Positions 53,154 to 62,029 are shown, counted from the first letter of the stretch. The stretch: DNA of 64,000 bases from Streptomyces endocoffeicus (GCF_016741935.1 NZ_JAERRG010000003.1:186001-250000); one strand, 5' to 3'. Program-made: numbers and translations. The notes: generated from the sequence alone by a model not told the origin.

Positions 53154-53768
53154 ATGACTCGAATCATCGCTGACATCTCGGTCTCCCTCGACGGCTTCGT
53201 CACCGGGCCCGACCCCGGCCCGGACAGCGGTCTGGGCACCGGCGGCGAGGCCCTGCACACCTGGGCGTTCTCCGACGACCCCGACGACCGCCGGGTCCTG
53301 CGCGAGGGGACCGTCCGCTCGGGCGCCGTCGTCCTCGGCCGCCGGCTCTTCGACGCGGTCGACGGGCCGGACGGCTGGGACGACACGATCGGCTACGGTG
53401 CCGCCGAGGTCGGCAAGCCCGCGTTCGTCGTCGTGACGAGCTCGCCGCCGGAGTCGGTGCGGCTCACCGACCTCGACTGGACGTTCGTCACCACCGGTCT
53501 TTCCGACGCCGTCGCCGCCGCGCGGGAGCGTGCCGAGGCGGCGTCGTCGGACAGCGGCAAGGACCTCGACGTCGTCCTCATGGGCGGCGGCGCCACGGTC
53601 GGCTCGGCGATCGAGGCCGGGCTGGTCGACGTGCTGTCGCTGCACCTCGCGCCCGTCGTGCTGGGCGCCGGGACGCCACTGTTCACCGGCGGAACGCCGC
53701 GCACACTGGTCCAGCGGAGCGTGACCTCGACAACGACCGCGACGCATCTGACCTACGACGTCCGCTGA
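53154..53768 (+). CDS. RibD C-terminal-domain (dihydrofolate-reductase-like) protein
   Basis: 204 residues. The DHFR/RibD fold has DISVSLDGFVTGPD, VVLGRRLFDAV, DVVLMGGGATV and a C-terminal LAPVVLGAGTPLF. Such stand-alone proteins reduce unidentified substrates with NADPH. ATG 53154 is the start. It is divergent from the TetR gene that probably controls it. The stop codon is inside a 17-bp tandem repeat. Confidence 0.88.
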   Translation: MTRIIADISVSLDGFVTGPDPGPDSGLGTGGEALHTWAFSDDPDDRRVLREGTVRSGAVVLGRRLFDAVDGPDGWDDTIGYGAAEVGKPAFVVVTSSPPESVRLTDLDWTFVTTGLSDAVAAARERAEAASSDSGKDLDVVLMGGGATVGSAIEAGLVDVLSLHLAPVVLGAGTPLFTGGTPRTLVQRSVTSTTTATHLTYDVR

Positions 53769-53798
53769 CCTGCGACGTCCGCTGACCTATGACGTCCT
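53748..53798 (+). repeat. 17-bp tandem repeat spanning a stop codon
   Basis: Three units of CTGACCTRYGACGTCCG (53748-53764, 53765-53781, 53782-53798, the last with one change). The RibD-domain stop TGA lies at the first junction. Confidence 0.92.
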
Positions 53799-53832
53799 CT
53801 GACGGCGTCCGGCGTCGTCGCGGAACCGCGTC

Positions 53833-54552
53833 TCAGGTTGTTTCGCGTTTGGTGTGGAGGACTTCGCGGGCCTGTTCGGCGGCGCGGGTGATGCTTTCGC
53901 TGATGAAGTCGAGGAAACGGGCGATGTTCTCCAGGCGGGCGGCGGCGGGGGTGCGAGGGCCGAGGACGGCGACGCCCTGGCGTGCGGTTTCGACGAGCTG
54001 GTCGTTGGCTCGGGCGCTGGCGATCGTCGCCTGGTAGAAGAGCTCGTCGTCGACGACGTAGCGGTCGCGGCGGCGCTCGTCGCGTTCTCGGCGGACGAGG
54101 CTCTGGCTCTCCAGGAAGGCGATCGCCTTGGAGATGGACGCCGGGCTGACCTGGAGGCGCTGGGCGAGCTGGGACGCGGTGAGGCTGCCCGCGTCGGTGG
54201 TGAACAGGCAGGTCAGCACCCGGGCCGTCATCTTGGGCAGGCCCGAGGCCATGAGGACGGTGGTGAGCGTCTCCTCGTACTCGGCCACGGCCTCGGCGTC
54301 GCGCCCGTGTGGCTGGGGGACTGACGCCGATCCGCGCGAGGAGGCGGGCCTGCGCCGGTGGGCGCGGCGTTCGGTGGCGCGGTGGGCCAGGTCGGCGCGG
54401 TAGGCGGTGGGGCCGCCGTTGCGCATCACCTCACGCGTGATCGTCGAGGTCGGACGGTCGAGGCGCCGGGCGATCTCGGCGTAGGGGAGGCTGTCGGCCA
54501 GCCCCAGCGCGATCTGCTGGCGTTCCTGCTGGGTGAGCCTGCCTCCCGGCAT
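53833..54552 (-). CDS. HTH_38 (IS30-type) - MarR/GbsR fusion regulator
   Basis: 239 residues. The first ~65 residues (LTQQERQQIALGLADSLPYAEIA, RPTSTITREVMRNGG) match the N-terminal helix-turn-helix of IS30-family transposases. The rest (~85-239) is a GbsR/MarR winged helix (ALPKMTARVL-like start, SLTASQLAQRLQVSPASISKAI, LVRRERDERRRDRYVV). There is no transposase catalytic domain. AAGGAG precedes ATG 54552. It is divergent from the DUF4097 gene over a gap with TTGCA-type palindromes. Confidence 0.85.
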   Translation of the reverse strand: MPGGRLTQQERQQIALGLADSLPYAEIARRLDRPTSTITREVMRNGGPTAYRADLAHRATERRAHRRRPASSRGSASVPQPHGRDAEAVAEYEETLTTVLMASGLPKMTARVLTCLFTTDAGSLTASQLAQRLQVSPASISKAIAFLESQSLVRRERDERRRDRYVVDDELFYQATIASARANDQLVETARQGVAVLGPRTPAAARLENIARFLDFISESITRAAEQAREVLHTKRETT

Positions 54553-54615
54553 CGCGATCTCCTTGGTGGTCCTTGGTGGTGGTCCCTGCCCCCACGATAG
54601 CGTTCACCTCTATCT

Positions 54616-54722
54616 CATTGCAATGATCGCGATGTTGGCTGTTGCATTACCTTCAAATCCATTGCAACACTTTCTCCGCCTTTACCTGCGACAATGGCAA
54701 TTCTGTGCAACGAATTCGTTGC
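54616..54722. promoter_or_regulatory. Cluster of TTGCA-type operators
   Basis: In an AT-rich gap lie CATTGCAATG (54616-54625, perfect palindrome), TGTTGCATTAC (~54640-54650), CCATTGCAACA (~54659-54669) and GCAACGAATTCGTTGC (54707-54722, perfect 16-bp palindrome). The shared TGTTGCAATG core suggests one regulator, probably the divergent MarR/GbsR fusion. Confidence 0.65.
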
Positions 54723-54784
54723 CGTGTCATGGAAAGCAACGTAGCGTTTCTGGCATCGGAAACAACAACCGAGCACAGGAGAGC

Positions 54785-55453
54785 ATGATGCCGAAGTTCG
54801 ACACCCCCGCCCCGATCCGCGCCGTCCTGGCCATCCCCGCCGGACGCGTCCAGTTCATCGCCGCCGACCGCGCCGACACCACCGTCGAGGTTCTGCCCGC
54901 CAACCCCGCCAAGGGCCGCGATGTCCAGGCCGCCGAGCAGACCACCGTCGCCTACGCCGACGGCGTCCTGCGGATCCACGCCCCCGAGTCCAGGAACCAG
55001 CTCATCGGCTCCTCCGGATCCCTGGAGGTCACCGTCCAACTGCCCGCCGGCTCCCGCGTCGAGGTCAAGGCCGCCGCCTCCGAGCTCCGTGGCGTCGGCC
55101 GCCTCGGTGACGTCGCCTTCGACGGCGCGTACCGCCAGATCAAGATCGACGAGGCGGCGAGCGTCCGTCTCACCGCACTGGAGGGCGACGTCGAGGTCGG
55201 CCGGCTGGGCGGCCCCGCGGAGATCAGCACCGCGCGGGGCGACATCCGGATCACCGAGGCGGCGCGCGGCAGGGTCGTGCTCCGTACCCAGTCCGGGGAC
55301 ATCTCGGTCGGCGCCGCGGTCGGCGTCTCGGCCGCCCTGGACGCCGACACCGGCTACGGCCGGATCAGCAACGCCCTCAAGAACGACGGCACCGCCGAAC
55401 TCGACATCCGCGCCACCACCTCCCATGGCGACATCACCGCACGCAGCCTCTGA
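54785..55453 (+). CDS. DUF4097-family beta-helical protein
   Basis: About 222 residues, or 221 from ATG 54788. The sequence is a run of short beta-rich repeats (VTVQLPAGSRVEVKAAASELRG, GDVEVGRLGGPAEISTARGDIRI, RTQSGDISVG), the signature of DUF4097 putative adhesin-like proteins. No signal peptide or membrane segment is seen. In Streptomyces such genes often sit beside MarR/GbsR-like regulators. AGGAG lies just upstream of the start. Function is unknown. Confidence 0.82.
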   Translation: MMPKFDTPAPIRAVLAIPAGRVQFIAADRADTTVEVLPANPAKGRDVQAAEQTTVAYADGVLRIHAPESRNQLIGSSGSLEVTVQLPAGSRVEVKAAASELRGVGRLGDVAFDGAYRQIKIDEAASVRLTALEGDVEVGRLGGPAEISTARGDIRITEAARGRVVLRTQSGDISVGAAVGVSAALDADTGYGRISNALKNDGTAELDIRATTSHGDITARSL

Positions 55454-55517
55454 GGGAGTGGAACCAGGACGACCCGGCCGGGCTCGCAAAGGACTGCCCG
55501 GCCGGTGCCCGAAGACA

Positions 55518-55546
55518 TTGACATGTTCGCGAGCTGTCCTTATGGT
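55518..55546 (+). promoter_or_regulatory. Near-consensus promoter of the alginate-lyase-like gene
   Basis: TTGACA (55518-55523), 17 bases, TATGGT (55541-55546), about 60 bases before ATG 55609. Confidence 0.75.
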
Positions 55547-55608
55547 CCAGGCCATCCTGTCCGTATGTGGGAACTGTGTTCTCATCCATGAACAGAAGAG
55601 GTCATCGG

Positions 55609-56802
55609 ATGGCACGAACCAGAACCGCGTTACTCAGTGTTCTCGCCCTGCTGGCCGGTCTGCTGAGCCTTCAGCTCGGCGGACCGGCCCCACGGGCCAC
55701 GGCCGCGCCGGCCGCCTTCACCCATCCCGGGGTGCTGGTGAGCCGGGCCCAACTCGACTACACCCGCTCGAAGGTGCAGGCCGGCCAGCAGCCCTGGAAG
55801 GCCGCCTACGACGACATGCTGGGCAGCTCCTACGCCTCGCTGTCGCGCACCCCCCAACCGCGCGCCGTCGTGGAGTGCGGCTCGTCGTCCAACCCCAACC
55901 ACGGGTGCACCGAGGAGCGCCAGGACGCCATCGCGGCGTACACCGACGCGCTCGCCTGGTACTTCACCCGCGACAGCAGATATGCCAAGAAGTCGATCGA
56001 GATCATGGACGCCTGGTCCTCCACGATCACTGATCACACCAACAGCAACGCCCCGCTCCAGTCCGGCTGGTCCGGTGCCACCTGGCCGCGCGCCGCCGAG
56101 ATCATCAAGTACACCTACGACGGCGGCTGGCCGGGCGCCGGACGCTTCGCCACCATGCTGCGGAACGTGTACCTCCCCGAGGTGAGCAACGGCTCGGCCA
56201 CCACCAAGAACGGCAACTGGGAACTGGTGATGACCGAGGCGGCCATCGGCATCGCGGTCTTCCTCGATGACCGCTCCGCCTACGACAAGGCGGTCAGCAC
56301 CTACCTCGCCCGCGTCCCGGCGTACGTGTACCTGACCAGTGACGGCGATCTGCCCAAGCCGCCCGCGAACAGCAGCATCGACACCGAGGCCGAGATCATC
56401 AAGTACTGGCAGGGCCAGAGCACCTTCGCCGACGGCCTCTCCCAGGAGACCTGCCGCGACTTCGGGCACACCGGCTGGGGCCTCGCCTCCATCGCCGACA
56501 TCGCGGAGACCAGCCGCATCCAGGGCCAGGACCTCTACCCGAAGATCCAGGACCGGCTGCGCCAGGCGCTGGGCTTCCACACCGCCTACGAGAACGGCAC
56601 CGCCGTGCCCTCCTGGCTGTGCGGCGGCTCGGTCAAGAAGGGCCTCGACGAGGTCACCGAGGTCGGCTACAACGCCCTCCACAACCGACTCGGCATCACC
56701 ATGTCCAACACCCAGAAGTACACCGAGGCCCACCGCCCGTCCGGCACGGACAACTACTTCAACGCCTGGACGACCCTCACCCACGCGGACAACCCGTCCT
56801 GA
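55609..56802 (+). CDS. Secreted alginate-lyase-family protein
   Basis: 397 residues. A signal peptide (MARTRTALLSVLALLAGLL, cleavage near ATA-A) is followed by an (alpha/alpha) toroid of the alginate lyase family, with NGNWELVMTEAAIGIAVFL and the conserved SQETCRDFGHTGWGLA motif bearing candidate His/Tyr-type catalytic residues. It likely cleaves uronate-type polysaccharides outside the cell. AGAGG lies before ATG 55609; ATG 55588 is an alternative. A strong promoter and a terminator hairpin frame it as a single-gene unit. Confidence 0.85.
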   Translation: MARTRTALLSVLALLAGLLSLQLGGPAPRATAAPAAFTHPGVLVSRAQLDYTRSKVQAGQQPWKAAYDDMLGSSYASLSRTPQPRAVVECGSSSNPNHGCTEERQDAIAAYTDALAWYFTRDSRYAKKSIEIMDAWSSTITDHTNSNAPLQSGWSGATWPRAAEIIKYTYDGGWPGAGRFATMLRNVYLPEVSNGSATTKNGNWELVMTEAAIGIAVFLDDRSAYDKAVSTYLARVPAYVYLTSDGDLPKPPANSSIDTEAEIIKYWQGQSTFADGLSQETCRDFGHTGWGLASIADIAETSRIQGQDLYPKIQDRLRQALGFHTAYENGTAVPSWLCGGSVKKGLDEVTEVGYNALHNRLGITMSNTQKYTEAHRPSGTDNYFNAWTTLTHADNPS

Positions 56803-56810
56803 CGGGCGAT

Positions 56811-56846
56811 GCCCCGGCCCCCCCGCTGTCACCGGGGGGCCGGGGC
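56811..56846. terminator. GC-rich hairpin between convergent genes
   Basis: Perfect 13-bp stem GCCCCGGCCCCCC/GGGGGGCCGGGGC with a 10-base loop, 8 bases after the lyase stop and just before the end of the TetR gene. Confidence 0.85.
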
Positions 56847-56854
56847 GCGGCAGG

Positions 56855-57424
56855 TCACGCGTTCTCGGACCCGATCAGTGAGCGGGCCACCGCGAGCGCG
56901 GCCTTATGGCGTTCCGCCTGCCGGCCGCCCAGTTCGCGTCCGCGTGCCACGGCCATGATCACGGCGGACAGGGCCAGCCGTCCGCGCATCGTGCCCTCGG
57001 GTCCTTCGCCGGCGGCCAGTGCGCGGGTCAGGTCGTCGAGCCGTCGCTGGAGTGTGCGCGCGGCGGACAGGCCGCGCAGGGCGTGCTCGTTGAGCTGGGC
57101 GCACACCAGTGAGGCGCCGTGTTCGCCGCGGACCAGGGCGTCGAACCGCTCGATGGCTCGCATGCGGGTCGCGGCGGAAGGCGGGTGGGCGCGTGCGGAC
57201 TCGATGATGGCGTCGAGCGCCGGGAGCAGTTCTTCGTAGGAACTGGTGAGCAGTTCCTCCTTGTTCGCGAAGTGGTGCAGTACGGCTTGCCTGGTGACGC
57301 CCGCCTGCCTGGCGACCTGAGTCAACGAGGTCAGCTCATAGCCCTGCTCGGTGAACAGTTCCAGCGCGATGGCCCGTACGCGTCGACGCGTGTCGGTGCG
57401 CCTTCGATCGGCTTGCTCTCCCAT
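56855..57424 (-). CDS. TetR-family regulator
   Basis: 189 residues. The N-terminal helix-turn-helix is ALELFTEQGYELTSLTQVARQAGVTRQAVLHHFANKEELL. It is divergent from the SDR gene (38 bases between starts), which contains the palindrome CTTACTGGTAAG, so it should repress both. Confidence 0.9.
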   Translation of the reverse strand: MGEQADRRRTDTRRRVRAIALELFTEQGYELTSLTQVARQAGVTRQAVLHHFANKEELLTSSYEELLPALDAIIESARAHPPSAATRMRAIERFDALVRGEHGASLVCAQLNEHALRGLSAARTLQRRLDDLTRALAAGEGPEGTMRGRLALSAVIMAVARGRELGGRQAERHKAALAVARSLIGSENA

Positions 57425-57433
57425 GAAAACTGC

Positions 57434-57445
57434 CTTACTGGTAAG
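57434..57445. promoter_or_regulatory. TetR operator in the TetR/SDR gap
   Basis: CTTACTGGTAAG: 5-base inverted arms around TG, centred in the 38-base divergent gap. Confidence 0.65.
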
Positions 57446-57462
57446 TCAGGTATTCTGGCCGC

Positions 57463-58287
57463 ATGAACGGCATAGAGAGCAACGTACCCGCTGGTGGGAG
57501 CCACGCGCCCCGGGCGATTCCCGACGAAGGGCTCGCGGGGCGGCGCGCGCTGGTCACCGGCGGGAGCCGCGGGCTCGGCGCGGCGATCGTGCGGCGACTC
57601 GCCGCGGCGGGCGCGACCGTGTTCGCGGCGGCCAGAACGGCGCCGCCCGAGGGTTCGCTGCCGGCCCGGTTCCTCACCGCGGACCTGGCGGACCCCGACG
57701 GAGCACGACAGCTGGCGGAGCGGGTGCGCGACGCCGCCGGCGGAGTGGACATCCTCATCGACAACGCCGGCGCCGGCAGCGCACCGGAGGACACGCTGAC
57801 CCGGCCGCAGGAAACCTGGCGGTCGGACCTCGAGGTCAATTTGCTGTCCGCGGTCCGGCTGGACCAGGAACTGGTCCCGGGCATGGTGGAGCGCGGCTCG
57901 GGGGTCGTGGTGCATGTCTCGTCCATCGCGAGCCACCTGCCGCAGCCGGGCCAGGCCGCCTACGCGGCGGCCAAGGCCGCCATGAACAGCTACAGCCGCT
58001 CGCTGGCGGCCGAGGTCGGCCCGGCCGGGGTACGGGTGGTGTGCGTCCTGCCCGGCTTCATCGCCACCCCGGGGGCGATCGCGCACCATCAGAAGATCGC
58101 CGACCGGCAAGGGGTTTCACTGGAGGAGGCGCAGCGCGATCTCGCGGCGCGGCTGAACGTGCCGATGAACCGCCCCGGAACCCCTGAGGACGCCGCCGAG
58201 TTGGTCGCGTTCCTGGTGTCGGAGCGGGCGCGCTGGCTCACCGGATCCCAGTTCCGCGTCGACGGAGGCATCCTCGCCCAGGTGTGA
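57463..58287 (+). CDS. Short-chain dehydrogenase/reductase
   Basis: 274 residues. SDR motifs TGGSRGLG, DNAG, Ser in HVSSIAS and Y-x3-K (YAAAK) are all present; a ~25-residue N-terminal extension precedes the fold. NAD(P)-dependent oxidoreductase of unknown substrate, divergent from and probably controlled by the TetR gene. ATG 57463 is used; an internal start nearer the fold is possible but has no better ribosome site that I can see. Confidence 0.88.
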   Translation: MNGIESNVPAGGSHAPRAIPDEGLAGRRALVTGGSRGLGAAIVRRLAAAGATVFAAARTAPPEGSLPARFLTADLADPDGARQLAERVRDAAGGVDILIDNAGAGSAPEDTLTRPQETWRSDLEVNLLSAVRLDQELVPGMVERGSGVVVHVSSIASHLPQPGQAAYAAAKAAMNSYSRSLAAEVGPAGVRVVCVLPGFIATPGAIAHHQKIADRQGVSLEEAQRDLAARLNVPMNRPGTPEDAAELVAFLVSERARWLTGSQFRVDGGILAQV

Positions 58288-58461
58288 TGCCCGGCCTCGG
58301 CACGCGGGCTGACGTGTGCGGCCGTCCCCGACCGGAGCGTGCCCGGCGTTCGGGTGTTCGTCTGGACGAGGCTCCAGCGGAGAGTGCGACAACGGGCCTG
58401 GCGACCTGCCCCGGTCGCCCGACCGCCTTCAGGGCTGAACCGCCGAGGCGTGTTCATGAAC

Positions 58462-58513
58462 ACCGGTATGGGTCCGACCCCGCCACTGACGGTGGGGTCG
58501 GAGCCATACCGGT
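58462..58513. terminator. Long hairpin between convergent genes
   Basis: 20-bp arms (58462-58481 with 58494-58513) pair at 19 of 20 positions around a 12-base loop. It lies in the 296-base gap between the SDR gene (+) and the glycosidase-FucU gene (-); nothing else was found in that gap. Confidence 0.8.
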
Positions 58514-58583
58514 CCACCGCGGCGTCCGCATACGCCTGCTGGCGTAATCGCTGCCGTGTCGCCAACGGCCCGGCGGCAGGCCA

Positions 58584-61500
58584 TCAGCCCTCCGGAGAGA
58601 ACTCCGGGAGCACGCCCTTGGTGAGCAGGAAGCATCCGTACGACCTGTCCTCACCCGTGATGACCACCGCGAACGCGGAGCGGGCGCGCCCGTAGAACGC
58701 GTGGCGCTCGACCGTCTCCACCGCGACGGGGCGGCCCGATGCCTCCTCCGCGGCGGCGATGAAGTCCGTCTGCACCGGCGGTTCGGCGGTGGCGTCGCCG
58801 ACGACCTCCATCCTCGCGATGGGCTCGGGGATGAACGTGTCGAGCGGCAGCAGTCCGAGCACTGCCCGGCCCGCCGAGACGACGTCGGTGCCGTCCAGCC
58901 GGATCACCCGGTCGTTCACGGAGTGCGCGGGGAAGTTCCTGTCGACGATGGCGATGGTGTCGCCGTGTCCCATCTGTGCGAGCGTGTACAGCAGGTCCGG
59001 GGTCAGGAGCGGGTCGAGTCCCTTGAGCACGATGGATCGCCTTTCCGTGATCGAGGATGAGCGGGGGCCGGAGCCGGAACCGTCCGGGGACGCACCGGGG
59101 TTCGGAGTCCCCAGCGCATGGCGCAGCAGTGGCGGCGCGAGCAGCCCGCACGGCTCGGGCTCGGCGCGGAGCCCGGTCCCGGCGTAGTAGCGGTTGGCCG
59201 CCGACGGCGCGACCCGGATGCGGAGTTCGTTCCCCCCGGGCCGCAGGGCGTCGGCGGGGATCGTGACGCGGTACGGCGCCCAGGCGCGCTCCGCCACCCG
59301 CGTGCCGTTCACGGACAGGGCCACGGCTCCGGCGACGGCCGGGAGAGTCAGTTCCAGCGGGACCGGCGTGTCGAGCTCGATCCGCCGCACATAGTCGGCG
59401 GTGCCCGCGAACGCCGGAAGGCCCTGGCGCTCCCAGCCGCGGGTCACCGCGATATCGCGGCGGGTGCCCGCCTCCTCGTACGCGTCCTCGGCGACCTCGA
59501 GCAGCCAGCCGGACTCGAGCGCCTCCGGCGCCGACCACCGAGGTGTGCCGCGACCGGCCGAGGCCTCGGAACCCTCCGCGGCCTTGGAACCCTCCGCGGC
59601 CTCGGAACCCTCCGCGGCGTCCGCCGTCCGACCGGAAGCGGGCTCCGCGTCCCTGCGCACACGCAACAGGCGCAGCGCGTTCTGCTCCAGCCGCAGCGCG
59701 ACCGGGTTCCCGGCTGCTTCGAGGGTGCGCACGGTGCCGTCGGCGGCCTCCCATTCCTCGATGTGCCAGGGCCCGTCGGGCAGCAGGAGTTCCACCGTCC
59801 CCTCGGTCTCGGTGAAGCACGCGAAGCGGAAGCCGTCGGCCGTGTCCGGGCCGCCGCGCCAGCGCACCGGCGAGCCCGCGGGCACGCGCAGGGTCGGCTC
59901 GGTCCGGCCACGCTGTGCGGCGAGCCCGCGCAGGACCGCCTCCTCGGGGACCGCGTGGAACGTCTCCACGGCGGGGGCGAGGTCCGCCCAGTCCTCGGCG
60001 GCGGTCTGCGGGCCCTCCTGGTAGACGGCGGGCGTCGCGCCGCCGGCGAGCACCCGTACGCCCGATTCGGTCAGGCGGCGAAGTTGGCGCAGCGACGCGG
60101 CCGAGCGCAGCGTCGTCACGGCGGGGAGCACGAGCGCCCGGTACCGGCGGTCCCCGATCCACACCGCGCCTTCCGCCACGGCGGCGGCCTCGAGATCGCG
60201 TTCGTCCACGAGGTGGAAGCCCACCCGGGATTCGGTGAGCGCGCGGGCCCACTCGCCCATCGCCGACGCCTGCTCGCCGAGCTGGCCCGCGGTCCACACC
60301 GTACGCAACGGGTACAGGACCGCCACGTCGTTCTGTGGTGACACCGGTTCGAGGAATTCGCTCAGCCGCGCGCTCTCGAGCGCGAACCGCGGGTGGTGAT
60401 CGGCGAACCACGGCTCGAAGTTGATGCCCGGGGGGAAGTCGAAGCGCGGATTCCGCAGCGATTCGTGATCGTGTCCATGGCCGTGGGTCTGGTAGAAGCC
60501 GTGGAAGATCATCTGTCGCATGCCCTGCAGATGGTGGTTGATCGCCGTTGTGCGCAACTCCTGCAAGGTGAGCCCCCAGTGGCCGGACCACGGGGTCCCG
60601 CCTTCGGGCGGGGTGACGAAGTACTGCTCCACCATCGTCCCGCGGCGGCCGTGGTGGCGGGCGACCGAGTCGCCGAACACGGGGCTGAGCTGCACCAGGG
60701 CGTCCTGCGCGTCCACCGCGGTGAGGTCGCGGTAGCCGTCCACGCCGAAGTGGTCGAGTCCGAAGTTCACGCGCAGGTCCCAGTTCGCGAACGCGGTGTC
60801 GAGCGCCCAGCCGCCGACGTGCCCGAGGACTTCATGGCCGGACTGACGCAGCCCGTGGGCGTGGCTCCAGGTGCGCAGCCTGCCGAGGAACGTCTCCATC
60901 GCGTAGCCGCTGAAGTGCTCGTAGAACTGGGCGCGGAGGCTCAGCCGCTCCGGGTCGTCCCCGTCGAGCACGGCGGCGAGCACCTGGGGGGTCCGCCCGC
61001 CCCAGCGCTCCCGGATCGAGACGGCCAGGCTCTCGTGGAACGGCATCGCCGAACGCAGGTCCCCCGTGCGCTCCGCCCAGTCGTAGTACACGGCGTGCGG
61101 CTGGTCGAAGAACATGTAGGCGACGGTGGAGCCGAAGAAGTCGCCCAGGGCGTCGGCGAAAGGCTGGTAGCCGGCCTCGATGAAGCGATCGACCGCGACC
61201 GGGTCGACGGGGTTCACGAGCCGGGAGGTCGCGCAGCGGGCGGAGACGAACACGATCGCCTCCGCGCCGTCGGGCACGGGCTCGACGAGGCGGACCCGGC
61301 ACCTGTCGGCGGCGCCGTCCACGCGGTCGACGAGCTCGGGCCGCTCGGCGGCCGTGCCCTGCTCCCCGCTCACGGCTGCCACGGCTTCCACCGCTTCCAC
61401 CGCTTCCACCGCTTCCATGGCTTCCACGGCTCCCACGACGAGCGCGTACTCGACCCGCCAGTCCGCCCAGGCGACGACGCCGCCCTCGTAGTGCCAGTCC

Positions 61501-61970
61501 ATCGCGGCCGGGCCGAGGTTCTCCGTCGCCGAGCGGATCCCGCTGAGCGAGCCCTCGCTCGCGCCCGCGGGGATCCGCACCCAGAACAGATGCCGTTCGC
61601 GCAGCTCGTCGTGTCCGGTCACGGCCCGGCCCGCCGCATGACCGGTCTGCCAGTTGTAGTCGTCGTAGATGCCGACGATCATGCCGAGCTCGGCGGCCGT
61701 TTCGACGGCCGTACGGCATGCGGCGAGGTAGTCGTCGTCCAGGTAACCCCCGATCGGGTACGACAGCCGCGCCTGTACCTGGAAGCTCCGGATCCCGGCG
61801 TCGTGCATCTGCCGCACCTGGGCGCGGATCGTGTCCTCGTCGGGTAGCCGGTGCCAGAACCAGTAGGCGGCGGGCGCATGCCAGGGGTCCGGGTTCCGGA
61901 ATCGGTGCAGCGCGGTCTCATGCGCGGTCTCATACGCGGATGAGGCGGGCAAAGTAGGCAAGGCGGACAC
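58584..61970 (-). CDS. Glycoside hydrolase (GH106-like) fused to L-fucose mutarotase (FucU/RbsD) domain
   Basis: About 1128 residues in one frame. Residues ~1-650 resemble the GH106 alpha-L-rhamnosidase barrel (AAYWFWHRLPDEDTIRAQVRQM, VGIYDDYNWQTGHAAGR). Residues ~840-930 are a GH2-like jelly roll (LTLPAVAGAVALSVNGTRVAERAW). A Ser/Gly-rich linker then leads to a complete FucU/RbsD domain (~970-1128: PLLTPDLLYTLAQMGHGD, NFPAHS, HAFYGRARSAFAVVITGE). The first part would release a deoxy-sugar and the last interconvert its anomers. GTG 61970 has GAGGAG upstream; ATG 62006 is the alternative. No signal peptide is seen. An internal GTG near 59031, with AAGG upstream, could also make free FucU. It follows the NCS1 transporter. 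Confidence 0.75.
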   Translation of the reverse strand: MSALPTLPASSAYETAHETALHRFRNPDPWHAPAAYWFWHRLPDEDTIRAQVRQMHDAGIRSFQVQARLSYPIGGYLDDDYLAACRTAVETAAELGMIVGIYDDYNWQTGHAAGRAVTGHDELRERHLFWVRIPAGASEGSLSGIRSATENLGPAAMDWHYEGGVVAWADWRVEYALVVGAVEAMEAVEAVEAVEAVAAVSGEQGTAAERPELVDRVDGAADRCRVRLVEPVPDGAEAIVFVSARCATSRLVNPVDPVAVDRFIEAGYQPFADALGDFFGSTVAYMFFDQPHAVYYDWAERTGDLRSAMPFHESLAVSIRERWGGRTPQVLAAVLDGDDPERLSLRAQFYEHFSGYAMETFLGRLRTWSHAHGLRQSGHEVLGHVGGWALDTAFANWDLRVNFGLDHFGVDGYRDLTAVDAQDALVQLSPVFGDSVARHHGRRGTMVEQYFVTPPEGGTPWSGHWGLTLQELRTTAINHHLQGMRQMIFHGFYQTHGHGHDHESLRNPRFDFPPGINFEPWFADHHPRFALESARLSEFLEPVSPQNDVAVLYPLRTVWTAGQLGEQASAMGEWARALTESRVGFHLVDERDLEAAAVAEGAVWIGDRRYRALVLPAVTTLRSAASLRQLRRLTESGVRVLAGGATPAVYQEGPQTAAEDWADLAPAVETFHAVPEEAVLRGLAAQRGRTEPTLRVPAGSPVRWRGGPDTADGFRFACFTETEGTVELLLPDGPWHIEEWEAADGTVRTLEAAGNPVALRLEQNALRLLRVRRDAEPASGRTADAAEGSEAAEGSKAAEGSEASAGRGTPRWSAPEALESGWLLEVAEDAYEEAGTRRDIAVTRGWERQGLPAFAGTADYVRRIELDTPVPLELTLPAVAGAVALSVNGTRVAERAWAPYRVTIPADALRPGGNELRIRVAPSAANRYYAGTGLRAEPEPCGLLAPPLLRHALGTPNPGASPDGSGSGPRSSSITERRSIVLKGLDPLLTPDLLYTLAQMGHGDTIAIVDRNFPAHSVNDRVIRLDGTDVVSAGRAVLGLLPLDTFIPEPIARMEVVGDATAEPPVQTDFIAAAEEASGRPVAVETVERHAFYGRARSAFAVVITGEDRSYGCFLLTKGVLPEFSPEG
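59564..59617 (-). repeat. 18-bp tandem repeat in the glycosidase
   Basis: Three 18-base units (59564-59581, 59582-59599, 59600-59617) encode an Ala-Glu-Gly-Ser-type linker in the glycosidase-FucU protein. Confidence 0.88.
61384..61431 (-). repeat. 9-bp tandem repeat in the glycosidase
   Basis: About five 9-base units (plus strand CTTCCACCG) encode repeated Val-Glu-Ala in a surface loop of the same protein. Confidence 0.8.
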
Positions 61971-62029
61971 GGGTGTCAGCTCCTCGGGCGGCGGCGAGGT
62001 CCGCATGGGCCCCGCCGCCACCAGGTCGG

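Noticed and set aside
53833..54552. IS30 transposase fragment
   Set aside because: The IS30-like HTH continues into an intact MarR/GbsR domain with a good start and divergent target gene; no terminal inverted repeats or catalytic domain are seen.
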